Source of the DNA: Candidatus Omnitrophota bacterium
Lineage (GTDB): Bacteria > Hinthialibacterota > Hinthialibacteria > Hinthialibacterales > Hinthialibacteraceae
Direction: 5' to 3'
DNA length: 64,000 nt
Assembly (NCBI GenBank): GCA_003598175.1
Contig: QZKN01000062.1
Span: forward strand, 17,568 to 81,567
A program made the position numbers and the translations under genes. A model generated the notes under the pieces. The model ran no database searches, was not told the DNA's origin, and saw only the letters and a program-made list of their open reading frames with translations. Positions within the stretch are counted from its first letter, which is position 1. Each line of letters starts with the position of its first letter. This document shows positions 19,434 to 27,883 of this stretch, piece by piece.

Positions 19434-20342
19434 TCAGGACGATAAAGCATAATCGGTCTGGTTGCCGAATCCAACGAGTTGCATGGCGCCATCCACGAAA
19501 ATTTTCAGGATTGAATACGCGTCATTCTCCGTTCCCGCCCCCTCGATCATCGCCGCCAGCGTGCAGTAATGAATCCCGTTGATTTCCTGATAATCATTTT
19601 GATGATAATGGCCTTGAAAAACCGCCAACACCTTTCCCGATTGTTCGAGAATCCTGCGAACCGCGGGAGCGCTTTTCACCGTGTAATGCCCTTCGATATC
19701 CAGCCGTTGATGGAGGAAAACAATGGACTTGTGTTTCGTTTTTTGCAGATCGTCGGCCAGCCATTCCCGCTCCGCGACGGGAATTTCGGTATCCGTCCAT
19801 TCATAATTTTTTTCGCCGTATGCCACTTCATCGCCGCGAAAACAGGCGTCCAAAACAATGAAATGAAAATCGTTATGATCGAAAGAGTAAAAAGAATTGG
19901 TTTGACGGACAGTTTCCAGAAACTGTGTTTTCGTAAGCGACCAGACGCAGTGATTGCCCAACACATAATGCCGCGCGCCTGCGAATTTCTGCAATTCCGC
20001 GTCGATGGTTTTCAGATAACCGATTTCCGCCTCCACCGTTTCCGCCGCATCGACGTAATCGCCAAGTTCCGCGGCAAAGTCAACAGGAACGCGATTGAAT
20101 TCCGAAATGCTTCTGCGAATCTTGGCCATCGAGTCGCGATAATGCCGCGTATCGGCCGGCGTTTTGTCCGCATAATGCACGTCCGTGATGAGTCCGATTT
20201 GCATTACAGGATTTTGAGTGGTTGGTTCAGCGGCCATTGAGGATAAAGAAGCGGCGCTGGATGCCATCCAAAGCATCCCTTGCTTCAAAAACGCACGGCG
20301 GTTGGAAACGATGTGTTGATTACTCGAGTTTGTGATTTCCAT
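19434..20342 (-). CDS. Tat-exported calcineurin-like metallophosphoesterase
   Basis: 302 residues. A twin-arginine signal NRRAFLKQG at residues 14-22 precedes a hydrophobic stretch ending SSMAAEP. Metal-binding blocks of the family are present: GLITDVHYAD near 42, AELGDYVD near 80, LGNHCVW near 115 (GNHD-type), VFLHQRLD near 190 and FQGHYHQND near 220. The arrangement resembles ADP-ribose/CDP-alcohol diphosphatases. Export by Tat fits cofactor loading before secretion. Start at ATG 20342 is backed by GGAG at 9 bases; an ATG at 20384 has no ribosome site. Confidence 0.85.
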   Translation of the reverse strand: MEITNSSNQHIVSNRRAFLKQGMLWMASSAASLSSMAAEPTTQNPVMQIGLITDVHYADKTPADTRHYRDSMAKIRRSISEFNRVPVDFAAELGDYVDAAETVEAEIGYLKTIDAELQKFAGARHYVLGNHCVWSLTKTQFLETVRQTNSFYSFDHNDFHFIVLDACFRGDEVAYGEKNYEWTDTEIPVAEREWLADDLQKTKHKSIVFLHQRLDIEGHYTVKSAPAVRRILEQSGKVLAVFQGHYHQNDYQEINGIHYCTLAAMIEGAGTENDAYSILKIFVDGAMQLVGFGNQTDYALSS

Positions 20343-20484
20343 TTGTATTCGCTCCGATTGTAAAATTCCTTTCCGATTATCCATTTTAGTTTGATTATTT
20401 TATTACTATAAGGAGTCAACCATCGCAGAGAGAACTCGATGAAAAACAGCGGCAATCAGGATTCCCACCACGGAATGAGATACC

Positions 20485-21828
20485 TTAACGGGACAATCGT
20501 TTGCGAACAAGATCGAGGACAGCCATCACGAGCCGAGCGCGCATGGTTTCTCCGTGTCCGCGAGTCGACACCCGTTCGCATGTAAACCCATCCGTCTCCG
20601 ACCCAAACGCGAGCCAGACAAACGAGGAACTTTCGTTCGGTTGTTTCACTTCCGAGACGGCTAATCCCCAATGGGTTCCCAGTTTCTGAGTCATGCGCTT
20701 CGCCATTTCTTTTGTCAGCGTTTCGCTGAGCAGATTGCTTTGTTTCACGAATTCGTCCGGGATGGAAAGAATCGACGCCATCACTTCATCATCGGCGGCA
20801 ACATAGCCTCCACGAAAATGATGCGCGTCATCCTCCACATCGCTGAGCGCAGCCGAGATCACGCCGCCGCTGCCCACTTCGGCAATACTGATCGTCAATT
20901 CACGTTCCGTTAACAGTCGAACAACCAATTCTTCCAACGAGGAGCCGTCGTCGGCATACATATACTCGCCAATGTATTGCAGCAATTCCTTTTCCAACGC
21001 TTTTAGTCGCGCCGCGTCTTCCGGTTTATCGCCGGGAAGCATAAACGTAAGATCCACCCGCCCCAATTCGAACAACGAGCAGATCATTAAATCATCCGGC
21101 AACTTCATGTGTTCGTGAATGGTCTGATCGATGCTGGATTCGCCGATCCCCGCAAACCGCATGGTCAACGAACTCCCGATCGAGTGCGTGCCGAAACGTT
21201 GCGAGAGAAAAGGGATCAGTTCATTTTGAACCATCGGATTGAGTTCACGCGGAGGGCCGGGAAGCGCCACGATTACCTGCTCGCCGGTATCGTAAACCAG
21301 CCCCACCGCCGTCCCGTTGGGATTCGGCAAATAACCGCCGCGCATGGGCGTAAGCGTTTGCCGGCGCAAATTACGGCGCAAATCCCGACCGGAACTGGAA
21401 AACCGGCGCTTCATATGGTCCAACGCCGCCGGATGTTCGTACAACGAGATATCGGTAAACTCAGCGATGGTTTCGCGGGTGATATCGTCGTCCGTGGGTC
21501 CGAGACCGCCGGTTACGATGATCAACGGCGCGTTTCGACTCGCAAATTCCAACGCATTGATCAAATCGCCGCGTTTGTCGCCAACGGAAAGGGACGCGAG
21601 ACAGCGACAACCCAACGGCCCCAACGTGCGCGTAATATATTGCGTATGGCCGTCCGCATACACGCCCCGCAGCAATTCACCGCCGGTCACGACGATCACA
21701 TAATCCGTCGGATTTTCACGCAGCGCAAGAATAGCCGGCTGCGCTTCGGCCTTATAAAGAGTAAAAGAGAACAAAGATGAGCAAATTATGCAAAACAGAA
21801 TCTTGATAAATACAATTTTCTTTACCAT
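20485..21828 (-). CDS. CinA-like protein with an N-terminal signal peptide
   Basis: 447 residues. The N-domain is of the MoaB/molybdopterin-binding type: VVTGGELLRG near 45, VTGGLGPTDDDITRETIAE near 104, NPNGTAVGL near 168 and ALPGPPRELNPM near 187. A linker leads to a PncC-like C-domain near 300-410. Two oddities: the first 30 residues form a signal peptide (KIVFIKILFCIICSSLFSF, then AEAQP), unlike cytoplasmic CinA, and the PncC active-site motif AESCTGG reads AEVGSGG, so NMN deamidase activity is doubtful. Start chosen at ATG 21828, with GTGAGG before it. Confidence 0.8.
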   Translation of the reverse strand: MVKKIVFIKILFCIICSSLFSFTLYKAEAQPAILALRENPTDYVIVVTGGELLRGVYADGHTQYITRTLGPLGCRCLASLSVGDKRGDLINALEFASRNAPLIIVTGGLGPTDDDITRETIAEFTDISLYEHPAALDHMKRRFSSSGRDLRRNLRRQTLTPMRGGYLPNPNGTAVGLVYDTGEQVIVALPGPPRELNPMVQNELIPFLSQRFGTHSIGSSLTMRFAGIGESSIDQTIHEHMKLPDDLMICSLFELGRVDLTFMLPGDKPEDAARLKALEKELLQYIGEYMYADDGSSLEELVVRLLTERELTISIAEVGSGGVISAALSDVEDDAHHFRGGYVAADDEVMASILSIPDEFVKQSNLLSETLTKEMAKRMTQKLGTHWGLAVSEVKQPNESSSFVWLAFGSETDGFTCERVSTRGHGETMRARLVMAVLDLVRKRLSR

Positions 21829-21857
21829 ACAACACCTCACTTCACGACTTCGGTTTA

Positions 21858-21945
21858 CATGAAAATGTCCGTCGTAGGGGCGGTTCGCGAACCGCCCCTA
21901 CGACGAATTTTCTTCCATCGTTGTGATCAACCGATCATGACGATT
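21858..21945. repeat. Palindromic repeat, family Q copy 2
   Basis: The palindrome at 21870-21905 is perfect over 36 bases (half-unit CGTCGTAGGGGCGGTTCG). About 85 bases, including flanks on both sides, align with copy 1 at 7364-7448. It lies between two minus-strand exported-protein genes. Confidence 0.88.
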
Positions 21946-21951
21946 TATACG

Positions 21952-21983
21952 AAAATATTGTGGTGCGGGCTTCCAGCCTGCAC
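21952..21983. repeat. Palindromic repeat, family S copy 2
   Basis: 32 bases exactly identical, in inverted orientation, to 14647-14678. It ends two bases from the stop codon of the nucleoside hydrolase-like gene and directly adjoins family Q copy 2. Confidence 0.88.
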
Positions 21984-21984
21984 G

Positions 21985-23007
21985 TTATTCTTGCACCGTT
22001 TTTAGATGCATCAGTAATCTTCTCAACGATTCCCTCATCGACCGGGAATAGGCGTCGACGTCTTCACGATATATCGTATGAATCGAGATACCCTTCTCTT
22101 CGGTTGTAATATGAGTCACCCCCTCATCATCAATTTGAACCGGCATTTTTTTGAAGGTAAATGTGGGATTCGTTCTTCCGGCGGCGTGCAAAAACGCGGC
22201 GGTGCACCACATGCTTCGTTCCAGGTTCCAAATCTTTTCCTTTGTTTCATCGGAAATTGGCAACGATAACGCCGGAATCGGATCGTGCAGTTCCGGTTTC
22301 TCTTTCGTCAACGCGTAAACGACATAATTTTGTAAAGCCAGCGAGCAATGATCGAGTATTTGACTTTGCTTAAATTTCCAAAAGGAGGAATACCCTTTAT
22401 CGCCGAAACAGGGGACCCAATAAATCGGCAGCCGGCTGCGCATCATACAGACATACGCGCGCGGGTCCAGTTTCACATTCCATTCCTCGCGCCCGCTCGA
22501 ATGCCCCGCGTTGATATAGAGGCGGGATACCTTTTCATGAAACAATTCCGGAGTGCGATTATATGCGACGGCGACATCCCGCAAGCTGCCGGTAGTGAAA
22601 ATCGTGACCGGACGCGTCGCGTTTTCCAGCGAATCGAGAATGAGCCGCACGCCGGTCTGATTCATTTCGATCTGGCTTCCAGCCGTGTCTTCCGTCGAAA
22701 TTAAATTGTCGATCAAGCCGTAAGCGAAAGGGATTTCCCGACCGGTCATATGCATAAGTTGCTTTAAGGGAATAATGCCGGGCCGTTCCGCTCCTCGTTC
22801 GCCGCGATCAATCACCACCGCCAGGATGTCAAACTCGGGCATAGCGAACAGAGTGGCCAGATCGAAGTGGTCGTCAGGATCGTCCGGCGGATGATACAGA
22901 TCGGTGGTATACAGAATCGGAATCGAGCGTTCCTCGGCCATGTCTCCGGTCAGAGGCATGAGAATCACAAGCATAAAGAGTATGCAAAAAAAATGAATTC
23001 GTTGCAT
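21985..23007 (-). CDS. Exported nucleoside hydrolase-like protein
   Basis: 340 residues with a signal peptide (FFCILFMLVILMPLTGDMA). The mature start YTTDLYHPPDDPDDHFDLATL resembles the Ca2+-binding DxDxGxDDA region of inosine-uridine nucleoside hydrolases. Further family-like blocks: VTIFTTGSLRDVAVAY near 150 and RLYINAGHSSGREEWNVKLDP near 180, the latter like the GG-x-x-N-x-x-D-P loop. Substrate could be a nucleoside or another N-ribosyl compound. Start at ATG 23007, preceded by GAGG at 5 bases; an upstream in-frame start at 23100 would mask the signal peptide. Confidence 0.7.
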   Translation of the reverse strand: MQRIHFFCILFMLVILMPLTGDMAEERSIPILYTTDLYHPPDDPDDHFDLATLFAMPEFDILAVVIDRGERGAERPGIIPLKQLMHMTGREIPFAYGLIDNLISTEDTAGSQIEMNQTGVRLILDSLENATRPVTIFTTGSLRDVAVAYNRTPELFHEKVSRLYINAGHSSGREEWNVKLDPRAYVCMMRSRLPIYWVPCFGDKGYSSFWKFKQSQILDHCSLALQNYVVYALTKEKPELHDPIPALSLPISDETKEKIWNLERSMWCTAAFLHAAGRTNPTFTFKKMPVQIDDEGVTHITTEEKGISIHTIYREDVDAYSRSMRESLRRLLMHLKTVQE

Positions 23008-23118
23008 GGAATCCTCGTATTCTATCGGCCAAACGCCGCCGATGCATGATTCATTACGCCAGCATCTTACTTTGAAACCTGTATCCACAGAAGTTCTCAA
23101 AAATTCCCTTCAAGGGGC

Positions 23119-23148
23119 TTGGATTTCGGAACGCATCCGTGATATAGT
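23119..23148 (+). promoter_or_regulatory. Sigma70-type promoter of the riboswitch transcript
   Basis: TTGGAT (23119-23124), 18 bases, TATAGT (23143-23148). Transcription would start near 23155, just before the cobalamin aptamer. Confidence 0.6.
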
Positions 23149-23162
23149 GAATTACAGCATAA

Positions 23163-23331
23163 CCTCGGTGGTGTTTGCAACCGCAAACCATAAGGGAAGC
23201 CGGTGAAAAACCGGCGCGGACCCGCCACTGTAATCGGTCATGCCTTTCGAAAGTGATTCACTACCCACTGTCCATAAGGATGGGAAGGGCGAAAGGCTAA
23301 CGGCCGTCAGCCAGGAGACCTGCCAGCGAGG
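23163..23331 (+). ncRNA. Cobalamin (B12) riboswitch
   Basis: The hallmarks are in order: GGGAAGCCGGTGAAAAACCGG, then GCGGACCCGCCACTGTAA, and the B12 box AGCCAGGAGACCTGCC at 23309-23324. Closing stem P1 pairs CCTCG (23163) with CGAGG (23327). Adenosylcobalamin-type binding is expected to promote the terminator that follows at 23395. It controls genes for exported proteins rather than a known B12 transporter or biosynthetic gene. Confidence 0.93.
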
Positions 23332-23394
23332 AATGTGTCACATCTTCGGGGAGTGAGAAGGTGGCGCGGCTTTGGCATGTTTGAAACCTCGCGA

Positions 23395-23428
23395 AACCCC
23401 GGAACTTCGAGTGACGGGGTTTTTTCTT
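23395..23428 (+). terminator. Intrinsic terminator of the riboswitch expression platform
   Basis: AACCCCG (23395-23401) and CGGGGTT (23415-23421) form the stem, followed by a T-rich run TTTTTCTTTC. Placed 64 bases after the aptamer and 92 bases before the CDS, it is the likely OFF switch when cobalamin is bound. Confidence 0.85.
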
Positions 23429-23519
23429 TCCCTGCGCCCGGCCGGTTCCAGCCTGCTTTTTCATTCTTCCGAAGACCAACAAAGATCGTGATGTGCGAGA
23501 AAAAGAAAGGAATAGAAAG

Positions 23520-24365
23520 ATGAAAAAAGTAGCATGGTTGGCAATCGGTTTGGTCTGTCAGTTTCCGCTTTTGGGACAGACACAGAATCAAGCGGGCATC
23601 TTGATTCAAAATTCAGCGGGAGCATTGATTTCTCGCTGCGTGGAATTCGAGGAAGAAGCGATCACAGTGGAAGAATTATTAAAGCGATCCGGCTTTAAAA
23701 CCATCACGTCGACTTCCGCAGCCGGCGTGGATTTATGTTTTTTGCATGAAGAAGGAATCCTCCTCGCCGAGGAATGCTACACCGATCCTCACGGATATCG
23801 TTGGAACATGTTTCAATATGACGGCGCTTCGTGGTTATTCACTGCGGAAAAAATATCATCCGTCGCCGTCAGACAAGGGGATCTGGTCGGTTTCGGATAC
23901 GGCCCAGAGGGCGCCGTGTCCCTTCCTCCGACTTCCTTTGACGAATTGTGCGGATTTACCAGCGTCGCGGGCGTCGTGATCGATCACAGCGACGGCTCCC
24001 GCAAGGTGTTCGTGGTGGAATTTCCGGGTGAAACTCTCAATGGTTATCAACTCCTACAACGTAGCGGCGCGGATCTTGTCACCAATGAATATTCGTTTGG
24101 CGTGGCGATTTGTGCCATAAACGGCGAAGGCCAACCCGGCGACGACTGCTTCGGCGATCCGCTGGGGCGGTTCTGGAATTTCAATCTGCTGGATCAGGAA
24201 AACAACTGGAGTTCTTCGATGGTCGGCGCCGGCGACGTGATCGTGCGAGACGGCGACGTGCACGGCTATCTTTACGGCCTGTGGGGAACCGAACAGCCTC
24301 CCTTCGATCCCAACGAAATCTTTACGGTTCCATCAGCAGTCCCATCGTGGGAATTTTTATATTAA
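23520..24365 (+). CDS. Exported two-repeat protein under B12 riboswitch control (DUF4430/transcobalamin-like, tentative)
   Basis: 281 residues with a signal peptide (MKKVAWLAIGLVCQFPLLGQ). Two tandem modules of about 110 residues (28-135 and 150-262) share a pattern: AG[IV][LV]I, a V-x-F strand, 'ELLKRSG/QLLQRSG', then C-x4-EG-x6-C-x2-DP-x-G-x2-WN, and an ending 'V-R-x-GD-[LV]-x-G-[FY]-x-YG'. Each module thus carries one cysteine pair and a DPxG-WN block. The layout recalls the DUF4430 fold of transcobalamin C-domains, a resemblance I cannot verify. Function is unknown; control by a cobalamin riboswitch makes corrinoid binding the leading idea. AAAGGA lies 8 bases before ATG. Confidence 0.75.
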   Translation: MKKVAWLAIGLVCQFPLLGQTQNQAGILIQNSAGALISRCVEFEEEAITVEELLKRSGFKTITSTSAAGVDLCFLHEEGILLAEECYTDPHGYRWNMFQYDGASWLFTAEKISSVAVRQGDLVGFGYGPEGAVSLPPTSFDELCGFTSVAGVVIDHSDGSRKVFVVEFPGETLNGYQLLQRSGADLVTNEYSFGVAICAINGEGQPGDDCFGDPLGRFWNFNLLDQENNWSSSMVGAGDVIVRDGDVHGYLYGLWGTEQPPFDPNEIFTVPSAVPSWEFLY

Positions 24366-24385
24366 AAATTAAAAAGAGAAGCCCT

Positions 24386-25678
24386 ATGCGATGTGAAAGC
24401 ATTTGCTCCATTCTGGTAATCCTCCTTTGTTCCTTGGTTGGAAGAGGAACAGCGCAAATCGTGGAATTCGAGCCGGAAATTCGAGTCACAACCGACGACA
24501 GGCGCGCGGAGTTCTCTCGCAACACACAAAGCGCGTTTGCCGTCGATTCGCAAGGCGTTCTCCATCTCGTGTATTACGTTTCCGGAGAATCTCTTTCCCC
24601 GCCTCTTTCCCAAATCTTGCATCAGGAAATCAGGGACGGAATCGTATCCCCGCCGGCGCGGGTGGATCGAGGAAGCGTGGGAGGCGGCAGGCATCCCAGC
24701 CTGGCGATCGATGCGCATAACGCCGTTCACGTGGTCTGGCACGATCAACGCCACTGCACGGCAACGGGCAATTGGATCGACAACGTCGAAATTTATTATA
24801 ACCATAAATCTCTCGGTGGATCGTTTGCAACCGAAGACCTTCGGCTGACAACCACACAAGCCGATCATCTCGGCGATAACGGCTATCTGCCGCAAATTCT
24901 CTCTGCGCCGGACGGGCGTTTGCACGTTGTCTGGTACGATTTTCACACCAACGGGAACAATGCGGATATCTATCTGCTCTCCAGCAACGTAAATGGGGAA
25001 TTTGATCTGCAAAAGGATATTGACGCATACCGTCTCACATCCATCGAGGAACGGGATAACGAAACGTCCTTCTGGACTCCGGCTTTGTCGTTTTTCGGTA
25101 ACCATTTGTTCGTTCTCTGGGGATATCAAAAAGGATACAGCGGATTCAACACGCTGTTATCCCGCACCGTTTCTACCGACCACACGCTGGGTGAGATCGA
25201 AACCGTCGCGGAATCGGCGGGACGGTTTTTAGATCCTCCTCGCGTGGCGTCCGACCAGCGAGGAAATATTGGGATCGTTTACGTCGTTTTGGATGGAATC
25301 CGTTTCGGCGTGGTTTTTCACTACCGCGCGGTGGGCAACGATTGGAGCGCCCCCGTTCGCATCGACAACGCCGAGCATAGCGCCTCGCAGCCCGATCTGG
25401 CTTTTGATTCCGGCGGCAACGCGCACATTGTATGGCAGGAAGATGTTGGCGGCATCTATACGGCCAACTTCGCCGTCGTCGATCCGCGAAACGGAGTCGT
25501 GTTATCCCGCCAAATCGTCAGCAGCGAGGAGGCCGACGCGAGAACTCCCGCCATCGCGCTCGATCCGGCAAACGATCGGATTCACATCGCATGGATAGAC
25601 GCCCGAGAAGAAGGAATCCGATCCGTCTATTCCATCCGTGAAGCAAGAACAAATATACGTTTATGGCAAATGCACTAA
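24386..25678 (+). CDS. Exported seven-repeat beta-propeller protein
   Basis: 430 residues with a signal peptide (SICSILVILLCSLVGRGTA|Q). Seven repeats of the sialidase/BNR-like form 'P-x-[IL]-x3-D-x2-G-x-[IV]-H-[IV]-[VA]-W-x-D' can be counted, e.g. AFAVDSQGVLHLVYY, SLAIDAHNAVHVVWHD, DLAFDSGGNAHIVWQE and AIALDPANDRIHIAWID, consistent with a seven-bladed propeller. No sialidase catalytic set is evident. It lies 20 bases after the riboswitch-controlled gene, so is in the same transcript. Start at ATG 24386; the frame stays open upstream but would overlap the previous gene. It may bind a ligand or glycan; the B12 context recalls BtuG-type propellers. Confidence 0.8.
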   Translation: MRCESICSILVILLCSLVGRGTAQIVEFEPEIRVTTDDRRAEFSRNTQSAFAVDSQGVLHLVYYVSGESLSPPLSQILHQEIRDGIVSPPARVDRGSVGGGRHPSLAIDAHNAVHVVWHDQRHCTATGNWIDNVEIYYNHKSLGGSFATEDLRLTTTQADHLGDNGYLPQILSAPDGRLHVVWYDFHTNGNNADIYLLSSNVNGEFDLQKDIDAYRLTSIEERDNETSFWTPALSFFGNHLFVLWGYQKGYSGFNTLLSRTVSTDHTLGEIETVAESAGRFLDPPRVASDQRGNIGIVYVVLDGIRFGVVFHYRAVGNDWSAPVRIDNAEHSASQPDLAFDSGGNAHIVWQEDVGGIYTANFAVVDPRNGVVLSRQIVSSEEADARTPAIALDPANDRIHIAWIDAREEGIRSVYSIREARTNIRLWQMH

Positions 25679-25686
25679 AAAGTGCG

Positions 25687-25711
25687 CGGGTAGAGCAAGC
25701 GTCCTGCTTGC
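25687..25711. repeat. Family U half-repeat
   Basis: GGGTAGAGCAAGCGTCCTGC followed by TTGC: a small palindrome GCAAGC-N5-GCTTGC. It matches the palindrome nested inside the family P copy at 6651-6763. Confidence 0.6.
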
Positions 25712-25754
25712 ATTTGTGTATAGCAAAAAAAAATGAAATAATCTGGTACCGAAA

Positions 25755-26441
25755 ATGAATAGGAATGCCTTCACCCTGGTTGAACTGCTCGTCGTCGTCG
25801 CCGTGATCGGCGCGCTGGCGACGGTGGCCACATTTCAGTTCATGGACGCAATCCAACGCAGCGACGCCTCCGCCTGTCAGGTCAATCTGAAAACCATCCA
25901 CACCGCGCTGCTGTCCTATCGTCTGGATCACAACCGTTTCCCTCCCGCCGACGGCCTGGCCGACGCGCAACCGCAGCCGAACGCCACCTCCTGGGGCTGC
26001 GGCCCTGCCGCCAACGGGTATTGGAGCGGGGTTCCAATGCTCCTTGCGCAGGAAGGTTACTGCTCGGAAAATGCGCTGTACTGCCCGGCTTTGAAACGCG
26101 CCTACAACCACTCCATCGAAGCCTACCCTACCTGCGGAAATTCGTCCTACGCGGGAAAATGGATTCCACAATGGCGCTATCTGCGTTTTGCCTACAATAA
26201 CGCCGCTACCGATGTGGGATTCAATCAAGGCGGAGAGAACAACATCGAATGGGAATGGAATCCGGACGTCTGGCTGTTGCGCTGCCTGCATCTGGACGTC
26301 GGCCAATTCGATCCGGAACGCAACATCCGCTTCCCTTTCCGCTTTCCATCCGCCGAAAAACCGAATCAGGTATGGTACGGGGAATTCGAATTGTCGATCC
26401 ACGGCCATATTAAGGAACGATTGGCGCAAAGAGTGCGATAA
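25755..26441 (+). CDS. Type II/IV pseudopilin-like protein (prepilin N-terminus)
   Basis: 228 residues. The start MNRNAFTLVELLVVVAVIGAL is a prepilin signal: short leader, Phe at +1, Glu at +5 and a hydrophobic helix; the -1 residue is Ala rather than the usual Gly. The rest is a globular domain with six or more cysteines (e.g. WGCGPAANG, ENALYCPAL) and the SYRLDHNRFPPADG segment typical of G-like pseudopilins. No secretion machinery is nearby. Such isolated prepilin-like proteins are abundant in planctomycete-like genomes, often exported and surface-linked. It lies 76 bases after the propeller gene, beyond a family U repeat, so co-transcription is possible. Confidence 0.85.
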   Translation: MNRNAFTLVELLVVVAVIGALATVATFQFMDAIQRSDASACQVNLKTIHTALLSYRLDHNRFPPADGLADAQPQPNATSWGCGPAANGYWSGVPMLLAQEGYCSENALYCPALKRAYNHSIEAYPTCGNSSYAGKWIPQWRYLRFAYNNAATDVGFNQGGENNIEWEWNPDVWLLRCLHLDVGQFDPERNIRFPFRFPSAEKPNQVWYGEFELSIHGHIKERLAQRVR

Positions 26442-26462
26442 ATGAAACAATCGAGATGAATC

Positions 26463-26490
26463 TTGATCCATGTTCCATTTATGGTATACT
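26463..26490 (+). promoter_or_regulatory. Sigma70-type promoter
   Basis: TTGATC (26463-26468), 16 bases, TATACT (26485-26490), 60 bases before the AAA15 ATPase start. Confidence 0.6.
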
Positions 26491-26550
26491 ACCAGTGCGT
26501 TTAAAACGGATTTTCCGTAAAAAAAGGCAAGATATTGAGAGATAACCATA

Positions 26551-27873
26551 ATGTTAATCGAATTTTCCGTCGCCAATTTACGCTCGTTCAAGGAAAAGCA
26601 AACCCTCAGCATGGTTGCGAACAACAAAGACAAGAAACTTCCGGATAATGTGATCGATTTGGACATGCCAGGACTTTCGAAAGTCCGTTTGGTAAAAAGT
26701 GTGGCGATTTACGGAGCAAACGCGTCGGGAAAGAGCAATTTATTCAAGGCGGCGGAATTCATGCGGAATTTTGTCGTGAATTCTGCAACGGAATTAAAAC
26801 CGGATGAAGAAACCGGCGTTGTCCCCTTCAAACTCGATTCCGAATGCGAAAAAGAACCCAGCGAATTTGAAGTGATTTTCATCCACGATAAAGTACGTTA
26901 TCAGTATGGTTTTGCAGTGGATAAAAACCGAGTGTTTGACGAGTGGCTGTATGCGTTTCCACACGGACAACCGCAATGCTGGTTTACTCGAACCTGGGAT
27001 AAGGATCAAAGAATCTTTGAATGGAAATTTAGTACATATTTAAAAGGCGAGAAAGAAAGTCTGAAAGAGAAAACTCGTTCAAATACTTTGTTTTTGTCTA
27101 TGGCAGCTCAGTTTAATCATGAACAATTAACCAAGGTATATAATTTTTATAGTGATAATTTTTTATGTCTGGAAGGATCCGATGTGAATCCCGAATTCAC
27201 AGCTTTATTGATGGAGAAAAATTGTGAAATAAGCAAATCCGTAAAAAGTATGATTCGACAAGCGGATTTGGGTATTAGTAATATTGAAATTAATGTGGGA
27301 ATCCCTGACAACCTGGAATCACGAAAAAAATCCGACAAAACAGAAAAAGCAATCATTGAACTGCTCAAGAAAAATGAATTGTCGAGAAAGAAAAAACTTC
27401 CCGAAAACTATAGATACAAAAAATTAATCTCCCTGAATATGATTCATGAGCAAAAAAAAACACGAAAATTAGTAACCTTTTTAAAAGAAGATGAATCAGA
27501 GGGAACCATTAAATTTTTTTCTTTGATCGGCCATTTCTTATACTTGATTTCAAACGGCTATTTTCTTATAATTGACGAGATTGGTGCAAAAATACACCCT
27601 TTGCTTATCAGAAATTTAATACAAATAATCCATAATTCTACCTTTAATAAAAGAGGATCTCAGTTAATTTTTACACTCCATGATACCACCTTGCTTGATC
27701 AAGACCTTTTCCGCCGCGATCAGATCTGGTTCACCGAAAAAAACAACGAAGGCGCAACCATCCTCTATCCGCTAACCGATTACAAACCCCGCAATGATGA
27801 AGCCTTGCAAAAAGGCTATCTTGCCGGACGTTACGGCGCCATCCCATTTTTGAGCGAGTTCACATTCCAATGA
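26551..27873 (+). CDS. AAA15-family (ABC/SMC-like) ATPase
   Basis: 440 residues, RloA/AAA_21 type. Walker A is AIYGANASGKSNLF near residue 52; the signature-like region is SEGTIKFFSLIG near 310; Walker B is YFLIIDEIGAKIHP near 338, followed by the FTLHDTTLLD switch near 370. The N-terminus MLIEFSVANLRSFKEKQTLSM is typical. This family is often found in defence islands with a nuclease partner such as RloB or an HNH protein; none follows here, so it may act alone or have lost its partner. Bases about 27060-27700 are markedly AT-rich, hinting at foreign origin. Confidence 0.85.
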   Translation: MLIEFSVANLRSFKEKQTLSMVANNKDKKLPDNVIDLDMPGLSKVRLVKSVAIYGANASGKSNLFKAAEFMRNFVVNSATELKPDEETGVVPFKLDSECEKEPSEFEVIFIHDKVRYQYGFAVDKNRVFDEWLYAFPHGQPQCWFTRTWDKDQRIFEWKFSTYLKGEKESLKEKTRSNTLFLSMAAQFNHEQLTKVYNFYSDNFLCLEGSDVNPEFTALLMEKNCEISKSVKSMIRQADLGISNIEINVGIPDNLESRKKSDKTEKAIIELLKKNELSRKKKLPENYRYKKLISLNMIHEQKKTRKLVTFLKEDESEGTIKFFSLIGHFLYLISNGYFLIIDEIGAKIHPLLIRNLIQIIHNSTFNKRGSQLIFTLHDTTLLDQDLFRRDQIWFTEKNNEGATILYPLTDYKPRNDEALQKGYLAGRYGAIPFLSEFTFQ

Positions 27874-27883
27874 GCAAGCCGAT

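Noticed and set aside
24110..24385. Upstream extension of the propeller gene frame
   Set aside because: It overlaps the riboswitch-controlled gene in another frame and lacks a signal peptide; the ATG at 24386 gives a clean signal peptide.
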